Source of the DNA: Monosporascus cannonballus
Taxonomy: Eukaryota > Ascomycota > Sordariomycetes > Xylariales
Reading direction: 5' to 3'
NCBI GenBank assembly: GCA_004154925.1
Contig: QJNS01000024.1
Coordinates: 310,001-374,000 of the forward strand
Length of the DNA: 64,000 bases
A model generated the notes under the pieces. That model saw nothing but the letters and a program-made list of their open reading frames with translations. It was not told where the DNA came from and ran no database searches. Positions within the stretch are counted from its first letter, which is position 1; every line of letters begins with the position of its first letter. Below, piece after piece: positions 10,063 through 22,421 of the stretch. The translations under genes and the position numbers were made by a program.

Positions 10063-13000
10063 CTAGACGACAACCTCCTCGTCGTCGGGCTCTTCGATGC
10101 TGGTTCTCCGTGCCGCTTGGTGGGTACTCTTGAGCTTCTCGCCGTCCTCGCCTCTAACATCCTGCGGCTCGTCACGGTTCTGGGACTCCCCTCCCTCCTT
10201 GCTCTTTTGCTTCTCCTTGTCTTTCGACCCGAATGGCCAGAGCGTGAAGGCAGAGCTCTTCTGGTTTTGTGGCGGATGCACGGGGAGAGGCTTGACGATA
10301 ACATTAGTCTTCTCGCTGTCGCCCTCCTTGTCGACTTCAGGCATGGCGAAATCCCCGAATTCTTCGTCATCATTGTCGTTGCCTGTTGTCTCGTCCTTGT
10401 CCGAGTCGGAGTCATCCCTACCATCACCAAACCTCTCCTTGCCTCTCCGCAACCACCAACTGCCGCGGCCCGCAGTCCACGAGTCGCCAGCATTTCCCCC
10501 TTCACCGAAACCGTCGTCGCTGTCATCATCCACGTCGCCTCCATCATCATCAAACGGATTGCGTAGAATACTTTCGGAGTTGTCCGGAAGCTTCGAGTCG
10601 TCAGCTGCATCATTGTTTTTTACCTCTGCCGACTGCGCTGAAGCCGCAGCAGCGTTCTTCTGATGCATTGCGAGTCGGGCAGCTAACTGTAAGCGGGCAC
10701 GCGACGGAGGGACGTTCAACGGCGGTGGCGGAGGGGGGGGCGGAGGGATGGAAGGAGGGTCTATTGATGACGATCCAGCATTCATCGTATCAGTGTACGC
10801 ACGGAACTATAGTAACGTGTCAGTACGAAAGTGGAGAACTCCAAATGTGAATCGAGCCCCAAAGGAAGGGCGGCCAAGGTTAAATCCAGGAATATTTCCA
10901 GGCAATATTCGACCTCTTTCCTGCCACCTCATAGTAGCTTTGGTATGGCGGTAGCGTGGTATAGGCAGACCGCAACTGAGGAATATGTCCCAGATCCAGT
11001 TGTCCAGGTTTGATTCGCTCAAGTCTGGAAAAAGAGAGTCTGGTCAAGAAGACAAGTACCAGCCCGAGACAGGATGATTTTCGCGACCGCCTTGCCTTTT
11101 AAATTCCTTAGACCGCAGTAGCTTTGACCTGGACCTTGGCTTTGCCATCTTGGCAACATCTTCCCTCATTCCAGGCTTTTGCCTTCACTACCGGCCTAAA
11201 AGGGTCCAACCCCTGTCGTAGATACTCGATCTCGGTCCGCTGGGCGAGAGAACCCGGCTCTGTGGCTCCTCGGTCGTGGCAGTGAGCTAACATCCCCTTT
11301 CTTTGAACGCACTTGCTCGCTCGTACTGCGTCTCGAATCCGTTCAGGCACGATCTCCGGTGCGCCTCCTGACCTGGAACAAAGGGAAGGGGAATGAGCAT
11401 CGCATCCTAGATCCAAATACCACGCAGTTTCGGTTTTGGGGCCATTACTAGGTCTGAGAACTGATCTGATGTCCCATCCTCGGTGGTTTCTCCTACGAAA
11501 AGGTCGAGCCTCTAGACCAAATGAATCCGCCAAAGTTCGGTCGGGAGAGCGAGCATACATGGTGTCGAACCAGCAAGTTTTCTTCTCGCGGCAGTAGCGC
11601 GACTCAACTGGCGTATCATCTGGGAAAGACGGCGGTCACTTGACCTACTACTCCCTCATCTCGGGCCGGGAGATGAGTCCGCTTCCAGTGGTTCCTCGGT
11701 AGCACCGGAGAGCCGGCAGCCTTTGGAATGACCTAAGACGCAATCAAAGGAAATAACTAACCTCATTGTTCACATCCTCCTCATTATCCTCGGTATCGTC
11801 TTCGTCCTCGTCGCTAGAGCTGCCGAAGCCAGATCCGGATAACAATCCGGAGCTGATGCTAAAGGGCCCCAAACTGCTTCCACTGCCATTGTCCTGCGTG
11901 TCTGTGTTGTTGCCGCCGCCGCCGGTGAGACCGGCTTCCGCGAGAGCGTTAGAGCCACCCTGCCCGGAACTGAGTCCGAGACTAGATAAGCCCATACCAC
12001 CGAGTCCACTGCCGCCCATCTGCCCCCGGTTGTTCATAGCAACCTCAGGCCTGACGCCCCCAAGAATTGCGTTGTCCCTCTCGCGGGTCTCGGCTAGCGC
12101 GCCTTCGACGTAGTTAATCCAGTCTTGGCACATAACGCGGTCCATGACTAATTGCGAAAGGAGCTCGGGGGGGTTGCGTTCGGTGAACTTGACAACCTCT
12201 TCGGCGATAAGTGTTAGGTGGCCCATGTAACCCATGCGTGTTTTGCTCTGGGTTTGGGACTTCTCGCTAGCGGACTGGCCATTGATGATGGCATTCGTGA
12301 TGTCCGCGGCCTCAAAGAGCGAGATGGCAAGGGTGGGATTGTATCCACGATCCATAGGCCCGTTGAATACTTGTTGGACGATATCATAGACGACATTGTG
12401 GAGGAAGTTATTCCAGGGATATTTGAAAAAGAACGACTAGAAAGGTTAGATTCAGGTATGAATCCCCATATATACCTGGGGGAATGTCTTACTAGTATTG
12501 TTGGAACCACTTGGTGCTCTACAAACTGCATCTTTAAAAAGTCCCCTACAACGGGCTGAAGCTGCTCATCACCCGTGCCGGAAGGAGCGGAGTCTAGCTC
12601 ATGCGGGATGGTGGTCGAGACTTCACCGGGTGAAGCGCCGGTTGGAGTTCCAGAGTCGCCTTGTTGCGGTGCCGTCTCGCTCGAGACTGCTTTGGGCTCG
12701 CTAGCTTCGGATGACACATCCGGTACGGTGGCTCCTGTAGTCGAGGGATGAGGAACGTCGTGCTCCTCTTTGACTGTGGTATCGGTGGTTCGCAAAGGTA
12801 ACTGGGGGTCTGACTGCGGCGATGGCTGATCCGCTGTTTCTGCTGGTGACGGCTTGGCGTCCGACGGCGAGTGGAGATTAGCATTTCCAACTGGCTCGTC
12901 CTCCTTCGGAGCTGCCGAGTTGTCGGTAGACGACCGACCCGTTGACGAAGATTCGGCTGCCACGGCCGTATCGACCGCCTGCGCCTCGGCCGGCGTAATG

Positions 13001-14716
13001 GACTGCTTTCTCGGGGACAGGGGAGCAACGACAAGCTCAGGATTCTCGAATTGCTGTTCGCTGACCTTACCATCTTGAACTCTGAGCCGAGGGGAGCTGA
13101 GTGGCTCGTCGACGAAGTCGTCGTCATCCTTGTCGAGGAATGAGGCGGTAGGGGAACCGGGGATTTCCTCCTCGGCTTTCACGAACTCATGCGAGGTATC
13201 CTCGGTCATGTCTCCCGACGGGGTAACTTCTTCGAAACCATCGTCGTCGGAAGCGTTGGTGACCTCCAACCGACGGTTGTCCTCTGGCGAAGAAATACGG
13301 GTCCGCATGGTAAGGTCCTCAGATGATTGAGCCTCCTCGCCACGATTGGGCGCAAGCTTCCCCTCAGCTCGTAGGCGCTGGCGCTCAGCGTCACGTAGGG
13401 CGATGACTTGTTCCGCCCCAACCTGGTTAAGCAATCCCATGTTGCTGCAATGGAGCAGCTCGGCCATGAGTTCGCACGTCTTGAAACGATCAAAGCCGAG
13501 CGGCTCAATCTGGTCTCCAAACGTTGAGTCCAGTTGCCGCCGCTGGGCAGGGGCGTTGAGAATAAGATTCATGAAGTCGGGGACGTGCTCGGCGAAGAGA
13601 CGGAGAAGAGTGCCAAGATAGATCGGGTCCCGACTCGAGGGGGGAGTGTTAGAATCCGTAGCAACATCCGGGTCATAATCGGAGTTGTTTTTGCGGATGA
13701 CCTCAATAATGATGCCCACGCCGACAGTCAAGGCGTTCCCGCCGCCTAACATGTAGCCGATCAGCGTCTCTACACAGTCCTTGGAGACCAACTGACGGGT
13801 GAGTTCGTTCGGGCCGATGCAAGCCTGCTCGTTCTGGGAGGCGTTCGCGGAGACGGTGATGATGGCTTTGATGAAGTCTCCGGCGGATGTTTGCGTTGCC
13901 CAGCTGTGGCCGGGGCCGAGGAACGAGAGCAGCGCCGGCATTACATCTTTGGTGTGTAGCCACTATTGACAAAAAGAGCAGGTTAGCAATCAGCGAGTAG
14001 ACAGCAGCAGGAGATGGGAGTGAGGCAGAGCGTGGACCTACCTCAACGATGCCTTGGCCGTTGTCGGATCGCTCCAGGCTGATGATCTTCAGCAGCAGGT
14101 CCATAACCAGGGGGCAGTCGACATGGCGCAGTATGTTGGGGATTGCATTGTCGAGCGACTTCACCAGCTCGACCATCTCCTCCGTCTTCTTATCAAAAAG
14201 TGACTCGTTGACCTTGGTGAAATAGCTGGCCTGGAGGGGATCGAGCGGGGCGGGGCGGTTCAAGAAATTCCAGAAGCTGCGCAGGAGTGATGGGGATTCC
14301 ATCAGAGCCTCGTAGATGGACCAGTTATCAGAAGATAAAACCTCGGTCGCGACGTAGGCGTAGCGGTTACGCTTCTTCTCGGCCTCGTCCTCATCGTTTT
14401 CCTCGCTCATGGCCCTCGACGACGCACGTGGGCGGGTGAAGGGCAGCCCCCTCAGCCTCCCCTTCTTGTCTTCATCAGGGGAATCGTCGTCCCCATCGGG
14501 ATTCCCCACGGGCTCGAGCTTCGGTGCGACGACATACTCCAACAGTTTCTCGAGAACCTTTTCCTCGCGAAGATATTCGATAAGCTTCGTGTTGTGTTGT
14601 TTGAGCTCTTGAATCAAGTCGCTCTCTTCTAATAGGTCTTCAAGCTGGAAGTCAGGCTTGTCGAGGATTGTATCTATGGTGGAGATGTTGGCATAGCCGC
14701 CAAACCTCCAGAACAT
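10063..14716 (-). CDS. SIT4 phosphatase-associated protein (SAPS family)
   Basis: Regulatory subunit of the PP2A-like phosphatase Sit4/PP6 (S. cerevisiae SAP155/SAP185/SAP190, S. pombe Ekc1), linked to cell-cycle, TOR and transport control. Four exons, all joining in phase 0: 14716-14042, 13962-12493, 12436-11762 and 10806-10063; 1187 aa. Residues 1-225 start MFWRFGGYANISTIDTIL, the family's signature N-terminus. The SAPS core follows (EWLHTKDVMPALLSFLGPG across intron 1). A long acidic, Ser/Pro-rich insert is encoded at about 13330-12560. Then VVGDFLKMQFVEHQVVPTIL joins across intron 2 to SFFFKYPWNNFLHN and GPMDRGYNPTLAISLFE. The last exon (FRAYTDTMNAG) carries a polyproline run and an acidic, disordered tail. 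Introns are 79, 56 and 955 nt; the third is far longer than any other here (see its own entry). Confidence 0.93.
10807..11761 (-). other. 955-nt intron of the SAPS gene with an internal open frame
   Basis: Borders: donor GTTAGT after codon GAG (11762) and acceptor ACTATAG before TTC (10806). Joining them keeps phase 0 and gives NNE-FRAYTDTMNAG. Inside, on the same strand, a frame is open from an ATG at 11560 to a stop at 11108 (150 codons, Arg-rich, no recognised domain), and a second of about 71 codons lies at 11022-10807. No terminal inverted repeats are evident. It may be an inserted gene relic, an unrecognised alternative exon set, or simply a long intron. Confidence 0.6.
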
Positions 14717-16163
14717 CTTGTCTCGCGATAATGGGCAATCTGCCCTACGTCACTGCGCCTGTCGGGCTCAGACGGCGAGCGCGCCGGTACCAGCACCGGG
14801 TCCGAGTCCGGGCGAGGAGGAACGGGGATTCGCGGGCAGCTGTAACTTGTGACTGTAGATACGCGAAGCCTTATTACAATGCTCTGCTCCGATCGTGATT
14901 TCGTCTATCTCGTCGTTCCCGTTTCGTCGTTGATGTTTGTTGACGTCGACTTTGTGGTGGTCGACGCCGTCCTCGTCTTATCGTCTTAGTCTCGATCTGA
15001 AGAGCGGGCAATTCAAGGTGGAGATTGGAGAAGGAGGCATGTACTCTATGTACCTTAATTACTCCATTTATCTTTTATCGAAGCAGTTGGTTTGTGCGTG
15101 TTCTTGGTTCTCACCGTGTTGCAGGTGTCGCCGGGTCGGAGGCAAAGCAGGGCATCAATTAAGGCTATCACACATATACATACATCCACAATACGGGCTC
15201 TGTGTCTGTTTACGTAATGACCCAGGTACGACCCATCATTGACCGTATAGGGAGGTGCCTATATACGTGCTAAAAGAGGACACCTCCATACATGCATGTG
15301 ATATGCATGATTTTCCGTGTGCACGTATGCAGGTGTCACATGCACTGACATCACGTACTACTACTGCACCGGGTGTGTATGGAAGGACGGTGGTGAATAT
15401 GGAGATAGCGGGGAGTTCGCAATAGGTCTTACGTACTCCCAGGTACCGATAGCGTATTGGTCGGGTATAAAGTGGTCGGGTACCTACACTATTCGCAGGC
15501 GCCATTGGCCCCAGGTTGCCGGCTGCTACAGGATCACCTCACATCCCCGGACCTAGGCTGCCCCCTTTGGCAGTTTTCAAAGAAAGGCTTCTTTTGTCGA
15601 TACTTCTTCTGTTGATAGTAAACCGAGACACGCTCTTATCGATACCAATATTGGATTAGATCTGCTTCAAGGCCTCTCACTTGGGTCACGGCTCATCCCC
15701 CTTTCTTTATACTCACTGCTTTAACATGAAGAAGTAGCACCTCTTCGGGTGATTGCGTTACATTCATCACCATAATATTAGCTTCAACGTTCAGCAGTTT
15801 TCATTAGAAGTGCTAACCAGCTACCGGTAGCCAGTAGCAATCACCATCATGTCACCCTGTAGAAAGCGTCTATGGAATCAGAAAATTCACACAAACTGTG
15901 CGTCTTACAAAGTAGCCGCCGTCCAACTCCAACATGGGTACTCGAACAGAAATATCTAGCTAAAACAAGTAATGCTCGGCCTTTTTGCTTTTTCACTTCC
16001 AGAAAAGTTTCCCAATCGATACAAATCGTCGGATAAACTCAGAACCAACTACCTACGTATAAGATAACGTGGCTGCCGCCCCATCCATAAGAGTCGGTCT
16101 CTGAAGATGATCTCTCCTTGCCTCAGCTCAGAGCCTGTTGTAGAAATCGCTATCTACATGCCT
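14717..16163. other. Intergenic: SAPS promoter side and SNT1 3' side
   Basis: Both neighbours run on the minus strand. The stretch contains the SAPS 5' leader (pyrimidine- and CGT-rich near 14890-15000) and the probable SNT1 3' untranslated region (15560-16160). No gene, RNA or repeat is supported. Confidence 0.5.
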
Positions 16164-19100
16164 CTATCGTCCATACTGATTAGGCGGTGGGCGATCGAAA
16201 TACTGTCTATCCTGCGGTCTCAACTGTTGCTGTAGGAGGGACTGGTGCTGCTGCTCACGGAGCTGTGCCTCCTGGATCTCTTGCCTGGGGGGTGGGTAAT
16301 TCCGGGAATCGTACGCACTGACTGGCGTGTAGCTTCTAGACGAGCCAGGGTCGCGAGGATCCCGTCCGGGACCGGGCGTATTAGCGTATCGGACATATCC
16401 TGCAGGTGCTTGTGGTGGCGGAGCCTCTGGGCCTCGCGAGTTAGGAGCGTACTGCGGCTGTAGGGTAGGTTGCATCCTATGCGGCGGGTAGACATCTCGA
16501 ACGTCGCGTAGGGCCATGGGGTCGTGGCCGCGAGGCGGCGGCGGCGCATTCGCCCAGGACGGCTGGGGAGGCACGGAGCTGCTCGGTGCCGGAGGCTTCG
16601 GTCCCTGTGCGTGTTGTGCGTGCTGGGAGGCCCAAGGTGTCTGTGTCGGTGGCTGCGTTGGCTTCGGTTGTTGTGACGGATGTGGTGGTCCCCACGCAGG
16701 TTGCTGCTGTTGCTGCTGTTGCTGCTGTTGCTGCTGCTGCTGATGCTGTTGGTGTTGTTGATGTTGCTGGTGTTGTTGATGTTGCTGTTGAAGCCCGTGG
16801 CTTTGGTGAGCGCTCGGCCAGCCGGGGTCTCGGCCGGGTTGAGGGTCATGGATTCTAGTAGCCGGCTGATGGCTCGAGTATTGAGGCGGCGGGGACCCGG
16901 CATTAGGAGGCTGGGATTGCGGGCCATATGGGTATGATGTCTGTGGTTGGTACGGCATCTGGGCAGATTGCCCTGGAGAGGCGTAGGGATGAGCGCTCTG
17001 AGGCGAGTTGGTAGAAGGTTGGTGTGTAGAATATGCGCGCGACCTTTGACTGAAATAATCTCGATCTGCAACACTTTCTGCAGGCATGTGCCTCGGGGTA
17101 TTAAGTTGCTGTGGCTGTGGGGAAGCAGTGGCATAAGGTTTCAAAGGAGGCATGGAAGACGGTGCTGCAGGCGGGTTTCTGTAGCCGTATGGCTGAGATT
17201 CGGACACGTGCACATCGCGTCGGACTTGAGTAGGTGGAGGTGGAGGCGGCGGCGGACGAGAGAGATTCCCTGACAGAGGTGGAGGAGTTGATGATGGCTT
17301 AGCCGCAGCGGGCATATCGACAACTCGCTTAGGAGGAGGGGGAGGATCGTCGTTCAGGAGCGCCATCAAATTAGACGTCTTGCGCTCCGGGGGGCGTGGG
17401 GGAGTAGGCGCAGCTGCTGGTGGCGTTGGCTGTAGCGGTGGGGTTCTGTAAGGCTCTGGAGCGCTCCTGGCAGCGGACGTTGGCCGACTCAACTGGGCTA
17501 TAGACCGTGGAGGTGCGGGTGGCGATGAATGCGTGTCGCCTAGCAGACCTCTACCGGACTGCTGTTGAAGAACAGCTGCGTATGGGGCCTGCGGAGCAGG
17601 GGCTACCGCGCGTGGAGGTTCAGGAGGTCGAGTGAACGGCACCGCATCTGTACGCGATGGGGCGATACGACCAAGTTGGGCTTGGGGTGGATAGCTTTCA
17701 TATTGTCGGATTAGGTCGGGTTCCTGCTTAACGCGCAATGGCTGGCGCTCTGGTTGCTGGACATATTCCCTCGCTTTGGATTCTGCCTTTTGCCGCTCGG
17801 CTTGTGACTCGGCTAGCGAGCCCGGCAATGGGCGCCTCGCAGGTGGCTCAGACGTGGGCGGCGCTGGTTGAACAGGTTTTTGCCCTAACGGGGTGCGACC
17901 CGGCGGCTGCAGCATAGCATCTCGTTCTCTCTCCTGGACGAACGAGAATGGCGGTCTCATAGGCCGAGCGCCTGGGGAGGAGACCTGAGTCACCGGCTGA
18001 GCAGGAGGTTGAGGCCCGACCGGGCCGGTTGCGTGGCTCTGAACCGACGGAGGCTGCTGGGGTGGTTGCGCGAACGGCGGTTGTATAAGAGCGGGCTGGG
18101 GTTGAGCTGCAATGGGTACATTGAATCGCCCAGTCATTGACTGCGTCGTCGCGGGATGTTCTCCTTTTACTGAAGGTGCGTCTTCCATCATGGCGTCTGC
18201 GGCTGCGATTAGTCGGTTGCCCGAAGTTTCGTAGCGTTTTTTGACTCCGGAAATGCTGGCGGCAGGAGGCGCGGGTCTCTTTTCTCCACGGGCCTTTTTG
18301 GCGTCGGCTTCGTTTACGATTGCCTCCCATCCTGTGCCTGCATCTTTCCGGCGGGCGTAATAGTTCTTGACCTACATGGAACAGTCAGTATGGCAAACGA
18401 CATACAATACTTGAGAGAATACCTACCATAACCGCGGTCTTGGTTCGCATGTGGGAAGCGATAGCTGCCCAATCACTACCGAAAGATCGAAGTAGTAGCG
18501 GAAACTCTGTCGCCTCCGGGACGCTCCAGTAGCTTGACGGTTGCGTGCCGGATTTGCGATCAGACCCCGATGTCTGATTAAGATCTAACAACGTTACAGG
18601 GGGCTGTTGCAATGGATCCGGACGTAACGGGGGGGGGGCCATGGCGTCTGCTAATGGGCCAGAAGGGGCAGAAGTTACAGTCCTTTCCGAATTAACTAGG
18701 GGTTGGGTCTGCGGGAAGGATGTCTGCATGTTAGCAGGTGGCATCTGAACCCCAGTCGGGGCCAGCTCCGGGTGCGCCGGAAGGCGAGATACTTCGTTTG
18801 GCTGCTGTTGTGATACCCAGTCCGGACCTTGAGCTCTAGAGCTGGAGCGGGACCGGTTTCCTTTGGCAGCCGTAGGCGGCGGCGCAGCAGCAAGAGCTGG
18901 AGTAGCACGCGGCTGCTTCGGCTCTTTGTCCTTGGCAGTCTGGCGGCCTCGACGCTTTGGTTTCTCCTGAGATCCCTCTGTCTTTGCGCCGCCCCGACGT
19001 CCTGGGGTTCCAGTCGGCGTGGCTCCCTCCCCATCAGTAGCCGGTGTAGCTTCCGAGTTGAATGTAGGAGCAGCAGCCCGGCGGGGTCGTCGCCGCTCGC

Positions 19101-22100
19101 CGTTTTCGCCCGTCTCCTGGGCCTCCTCGTTTTCATTATCCCCGTTGCCAAGCTCTGAGACAAGAGCGCTAGACCTCTGCTTGCCTCGGCCCTTCTTACG
19201 TTGCTTCGGCCGCTTCTTAAGCTTTTCCTTGAGGTTGAGCTCATCCTTCTCTTTCTTAAGGTAGTAGAACTGTATACTAGTCCCAAAGTCCCTGTCCGGG
19301 AGCGGGGCTGAGACTCGGCCCCACTGCTTAGGGAACTCGAGATATGCTTTTTCAAACATGGCATATTCCTCTTCCGTAAAATTGTCAACGGGAGGTAAGA
19401 CTTCCCAGGCTGCTACGATTTTCTCGACTTGGACGAATCCCGTCACGTCAGTGTAGAATTCGTTCTCCCTCTCTTGTGGCGTTTGATATTGCTCAGGTAG
19501 TATTGCTTCCTTTTCTGTCCTGTATTTCTCCTTCTCTGCGCGCAGCTGCCGTTCTCTTTTCTCGTCCTCAACCCGCCGGGACTCCTCGAGTATCCTCTCT
19601 AGATCACGTTCTGAGGCGTACCGGCTTCGCCTCGTTGACTCCAGCTTCGGTTCAGCATTAAATCCCGGTTTCTGCCCATTCGCTTCCATGCTGGGCATGC
19701 ATGAGAACTTCTCACGGCTTTTCACGGCAAGCGGATCGTCCGACAGGGTGAAACGCAGGTATTCCTCGTAGTTACCGGAATAAATCTTCCTTGCTTGCGT
19801 CTGCTCAGCTAGCAGGAGTTGTGCATCGGCCTTCAGTTTCGTTAGGATGAAATTGTCCAAACCCACTCGAGGGTCATCCATCGATTTAAGAAACTCCTGG
19901 TCTTCATACCACGGCTTTCCATCGAATTCTGGCAGGCTATCGATTGGCGGCGTGGCCCCGTGCGTGCGGACGATATCAATACTTTGGAGGTCAACATCTT
20001 CGATCTCAGTATCGTCACCCTCGTCTTCCGCTGAAGGCGGACTTGAGCCCTTTCTGCTGCCTTGTTTCGAGGGAACCGCTTCATTCTCTGGAGAAGGAGA
20101 CCGCCTCCGGGGGGTCGATGTTCCGTTAGGCCGTGCCGATAGGGTCGGAATAGCAGGTTCAGCTTGACTGATGGCGGGAGCATCTTCCATCACTACATCT
20201 CCGTCGCTGACCGCCGGCTTATTCTCGTCCACTGGTGGCGCAACAGAGGGTGTCCGTTCCATACTCTGTTTGTCAGAAAGCTGGGCCGGCTCTACGGTGG
20301 AAGCGGCTGGGTGTAGCGGCGCAGGCTTCGGCACCACCGGCGAACCTCCGCTGCCCAATTTTTCTCCCCCCTCAGCGCTATGCGTAGTCTCATCATTCTT
20401 TGGTGCTTGCTCGGATCGCAACTCTGAAGCGGCCTTCTCCGACTGAGAAGCATTGGTACTATCCAGGATCGGGCCAACCATGCCTTCTAAGCCTTCCGGC
20501 TCATTGAGGATTTTTGTGGCGGCATCCAGGGAGATGATCGCGTGCCTCACGATAACATCCAGAGGTACCGAACACGCGTCACGTCCAAGGCGTTCGAGTT
20601 TCGCTTCCACCTCGTTCATCTCTGACTCGATTTCTTCCCCGAACTCTTCATCGTCGTCCGACTCGGAAGACTGGTCCATAAGTGACGGCCTTGACTGTTT
20701 TCGAGGCATTGAGACACGAATAACTGGTACTTTCAGTGTCGGATTCAGCTGTGGCTTGACTTTCGCCGCATCAGTTACCATTGTAACATCTTTACCTGCT
20801 CCAGAGTCTTCGTCGGCGCGGGGATAGGCCTCAGAGATGCTCTGGGTTGTCTTTTCTGCAGCATTCTCGACCTTAGTGGGGTGGGAGATGGCGTCTACTT
20901 TCTGGTCTTTCTCCAATGATGAGCCAGCTAAGTGTGCCTTCCGAGCTATCTTGGGAGGCTCTTGGCCAAGATCCATAGTATGTGGCTCACGAAGTTCACT
21001 AATCGTAGAAGCATCCTGAGCGTCGTCTTTTGTGTCGCTACTGCGCGGCCATCTGTCGACGTCGATATGTCGTTCAGATTGAGCACTCTCGGAACGAAAC
21101 CCGGTGGGCTGGGGCTGGGCGAAATTCTGGGACCTATTGGATTTCGGGGATTCAGGCACACGATTCTTCAGCGCGGGATTGATCCACTGTTTACTAGACG
21201 GGCCCGTACGTTGGGCACGTGGACCAGACGGGATAGTCGGGCTGCCTTCCGGAAAGGATGGTTTAGACGGGCCTGTTGGCGGTAGCCTCGTCTCCATGAT
21301 AGGTGAAGGGGTCGGGGGAGGCGCCCGATCCTCATTCAATGCTCTGGGGCCAGTCGGTGGTGCTCTACCTATTGCAGATCCGATGTCGACTGATGTCACC
21401 GTCCTGTTAGGGATGGACCCAAATGACGGCGCTGCGGGCGCCACAGGCGGCGGCGAGATATCCTTCTTGGTGGGGGCCGGTTCGTGCGAAGTCCTCTCCG
21501 ACTTGATGCGATGTTCACGGTCACGAACATCACGATCATCGCGCTGATCCCGTGAACGAGCATCTCCGTCGAAGTACCGGCTATCCCGCTCCCTGTCGCG
21601 GTCATCCCGGTCTCGGTATCGTCCCTCCTGAGAGCGAGCCCGAGGGGGCGGCCCGTACCTATCACGATCGTCGTAGAAGGTTCTTCCGCGGCCTCTATCC
21701 CAGTCTCCTCGACCTCTACCTCGTCCGCGGCCGCCGTAACCACCACGATAAGACGAAGGACCGAAAGGAGGATCGGACGAGGAAGATCCTGCGGAGAGCG
21801 GCCCATCCCGGGACCCGCGCCGAGCCCGGTCGGCGTCGACGCCGAGTGGCGCATCTCTCAAATCCCTTGAATCCCGAAAATCCCTTCCGACCGGTGATCT
21901 ACCGCGAGGTGATGGGCGGCGGCCTCTGAAGTTGTCCCGATCTCGGTCTCGCCAGTCACCGCGGTCGCGTTCTCGGCTGCGCTCGTCTCGATATGGCGGG
22001 TCCCTTCGATCTCTGAAGTCGATGTCCCGGTCTCTCCCGCGATCGCGACTATCATCGCGCCAGCCTCTGCCCCTCCCACGACCCCGGCCGCGGAAATCGC

Positions 22101-22421
22101 CGGAGTAACCGCCGCCTCGTGGTCCACTGGGAGGGTCCAGCAGGGCCTTCGGAGCCCGCGGAGTGTCACGGGGAATGTCGCGGGGAATGTCGCGAAAGCT
22201 ATCTCGATTCGACTGGAAAGCCGCCGAGTTATTTGACCGAGACTCGGCGGAAGAACGTCGCGGCCCGCTATCACTATATAACGATCGCCGATCTGGTGAG
22301 CGGTCCCGTGATCTCGAGCGGCGTGAATCGCCATCGTATCGTGACGGGGGATAACGGGAAGCCCTAGATGGAGTTCCATGATGAGCATATTGAGGATAAT
22401 GCGATCTAACCGAGCAGCCAT
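16164..22421 (-). CDS. SNT1: SNT1-like SANT-domain corepressor subunit (Set3 complex / NCoR-SMRT type)
   Basis: Nuclear scaffold of a Set3-type histone deacetylase complex. The downstream structure is firm: an exon ends at 18427, a 55-nt intron spans 18372-18426, and the last exon is 18371-16164. The N-terminal third is Arg/Asp/Ser/Gly-rich (RD and RGRGRG repeats). SANT1 is encoded from about 19389 to 19239 (VDNFTEEEYAMFEKAY, then FGTSIQFYYLKK), followed by a basic KKRPKQRKKGRGK patch. SANT2 (YWSVPEATEF...WAAIASHMRTKTAVM-VKNYYARRKD) spans the intron. The C-terminal 700 residues are Pro/Gln-rich with a Gln/His tract. The start is uncertain: the frame is open up to 22449 without any ATG. A 47-nt intron (22364-22410) would join an ATG at 22421 in phase, giving MAARASRYPPSRY and about 2051 aa. 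An undetected upstream exon is the alternative. Confidence 0.87.
16698..16792 (-). repeat. Polyglutamine/histidine trinucleotide tract in SNT1
   Basis: A dense run of CTG/TTG (CAG/CAA on the coding strand), with interspersed His codons, encodes an unbroken Gln run preceded by QQH-type repeats. The mix of CAG and CAA suggests an older tract partly stabilised against slippage. Confidence 0.9.

Noticed and set aside
10097..10663. Plus-strand 188-codon frame opposite the SAPS last exon
   Set aside because: Mirror of an acidic, Ser-rich coding strand (Ser/Pro/Leu-rich antisense frame); the minus strand carries the recognised protein.
21858..22421. 187-codon minus-strand frame starting MAARLDRIILNM
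   Set aside because: It is the +1 shadow of the Arg/Asp-rich SNT1 N-terminus; only its ATG may be used, through the proposed micro-intron.
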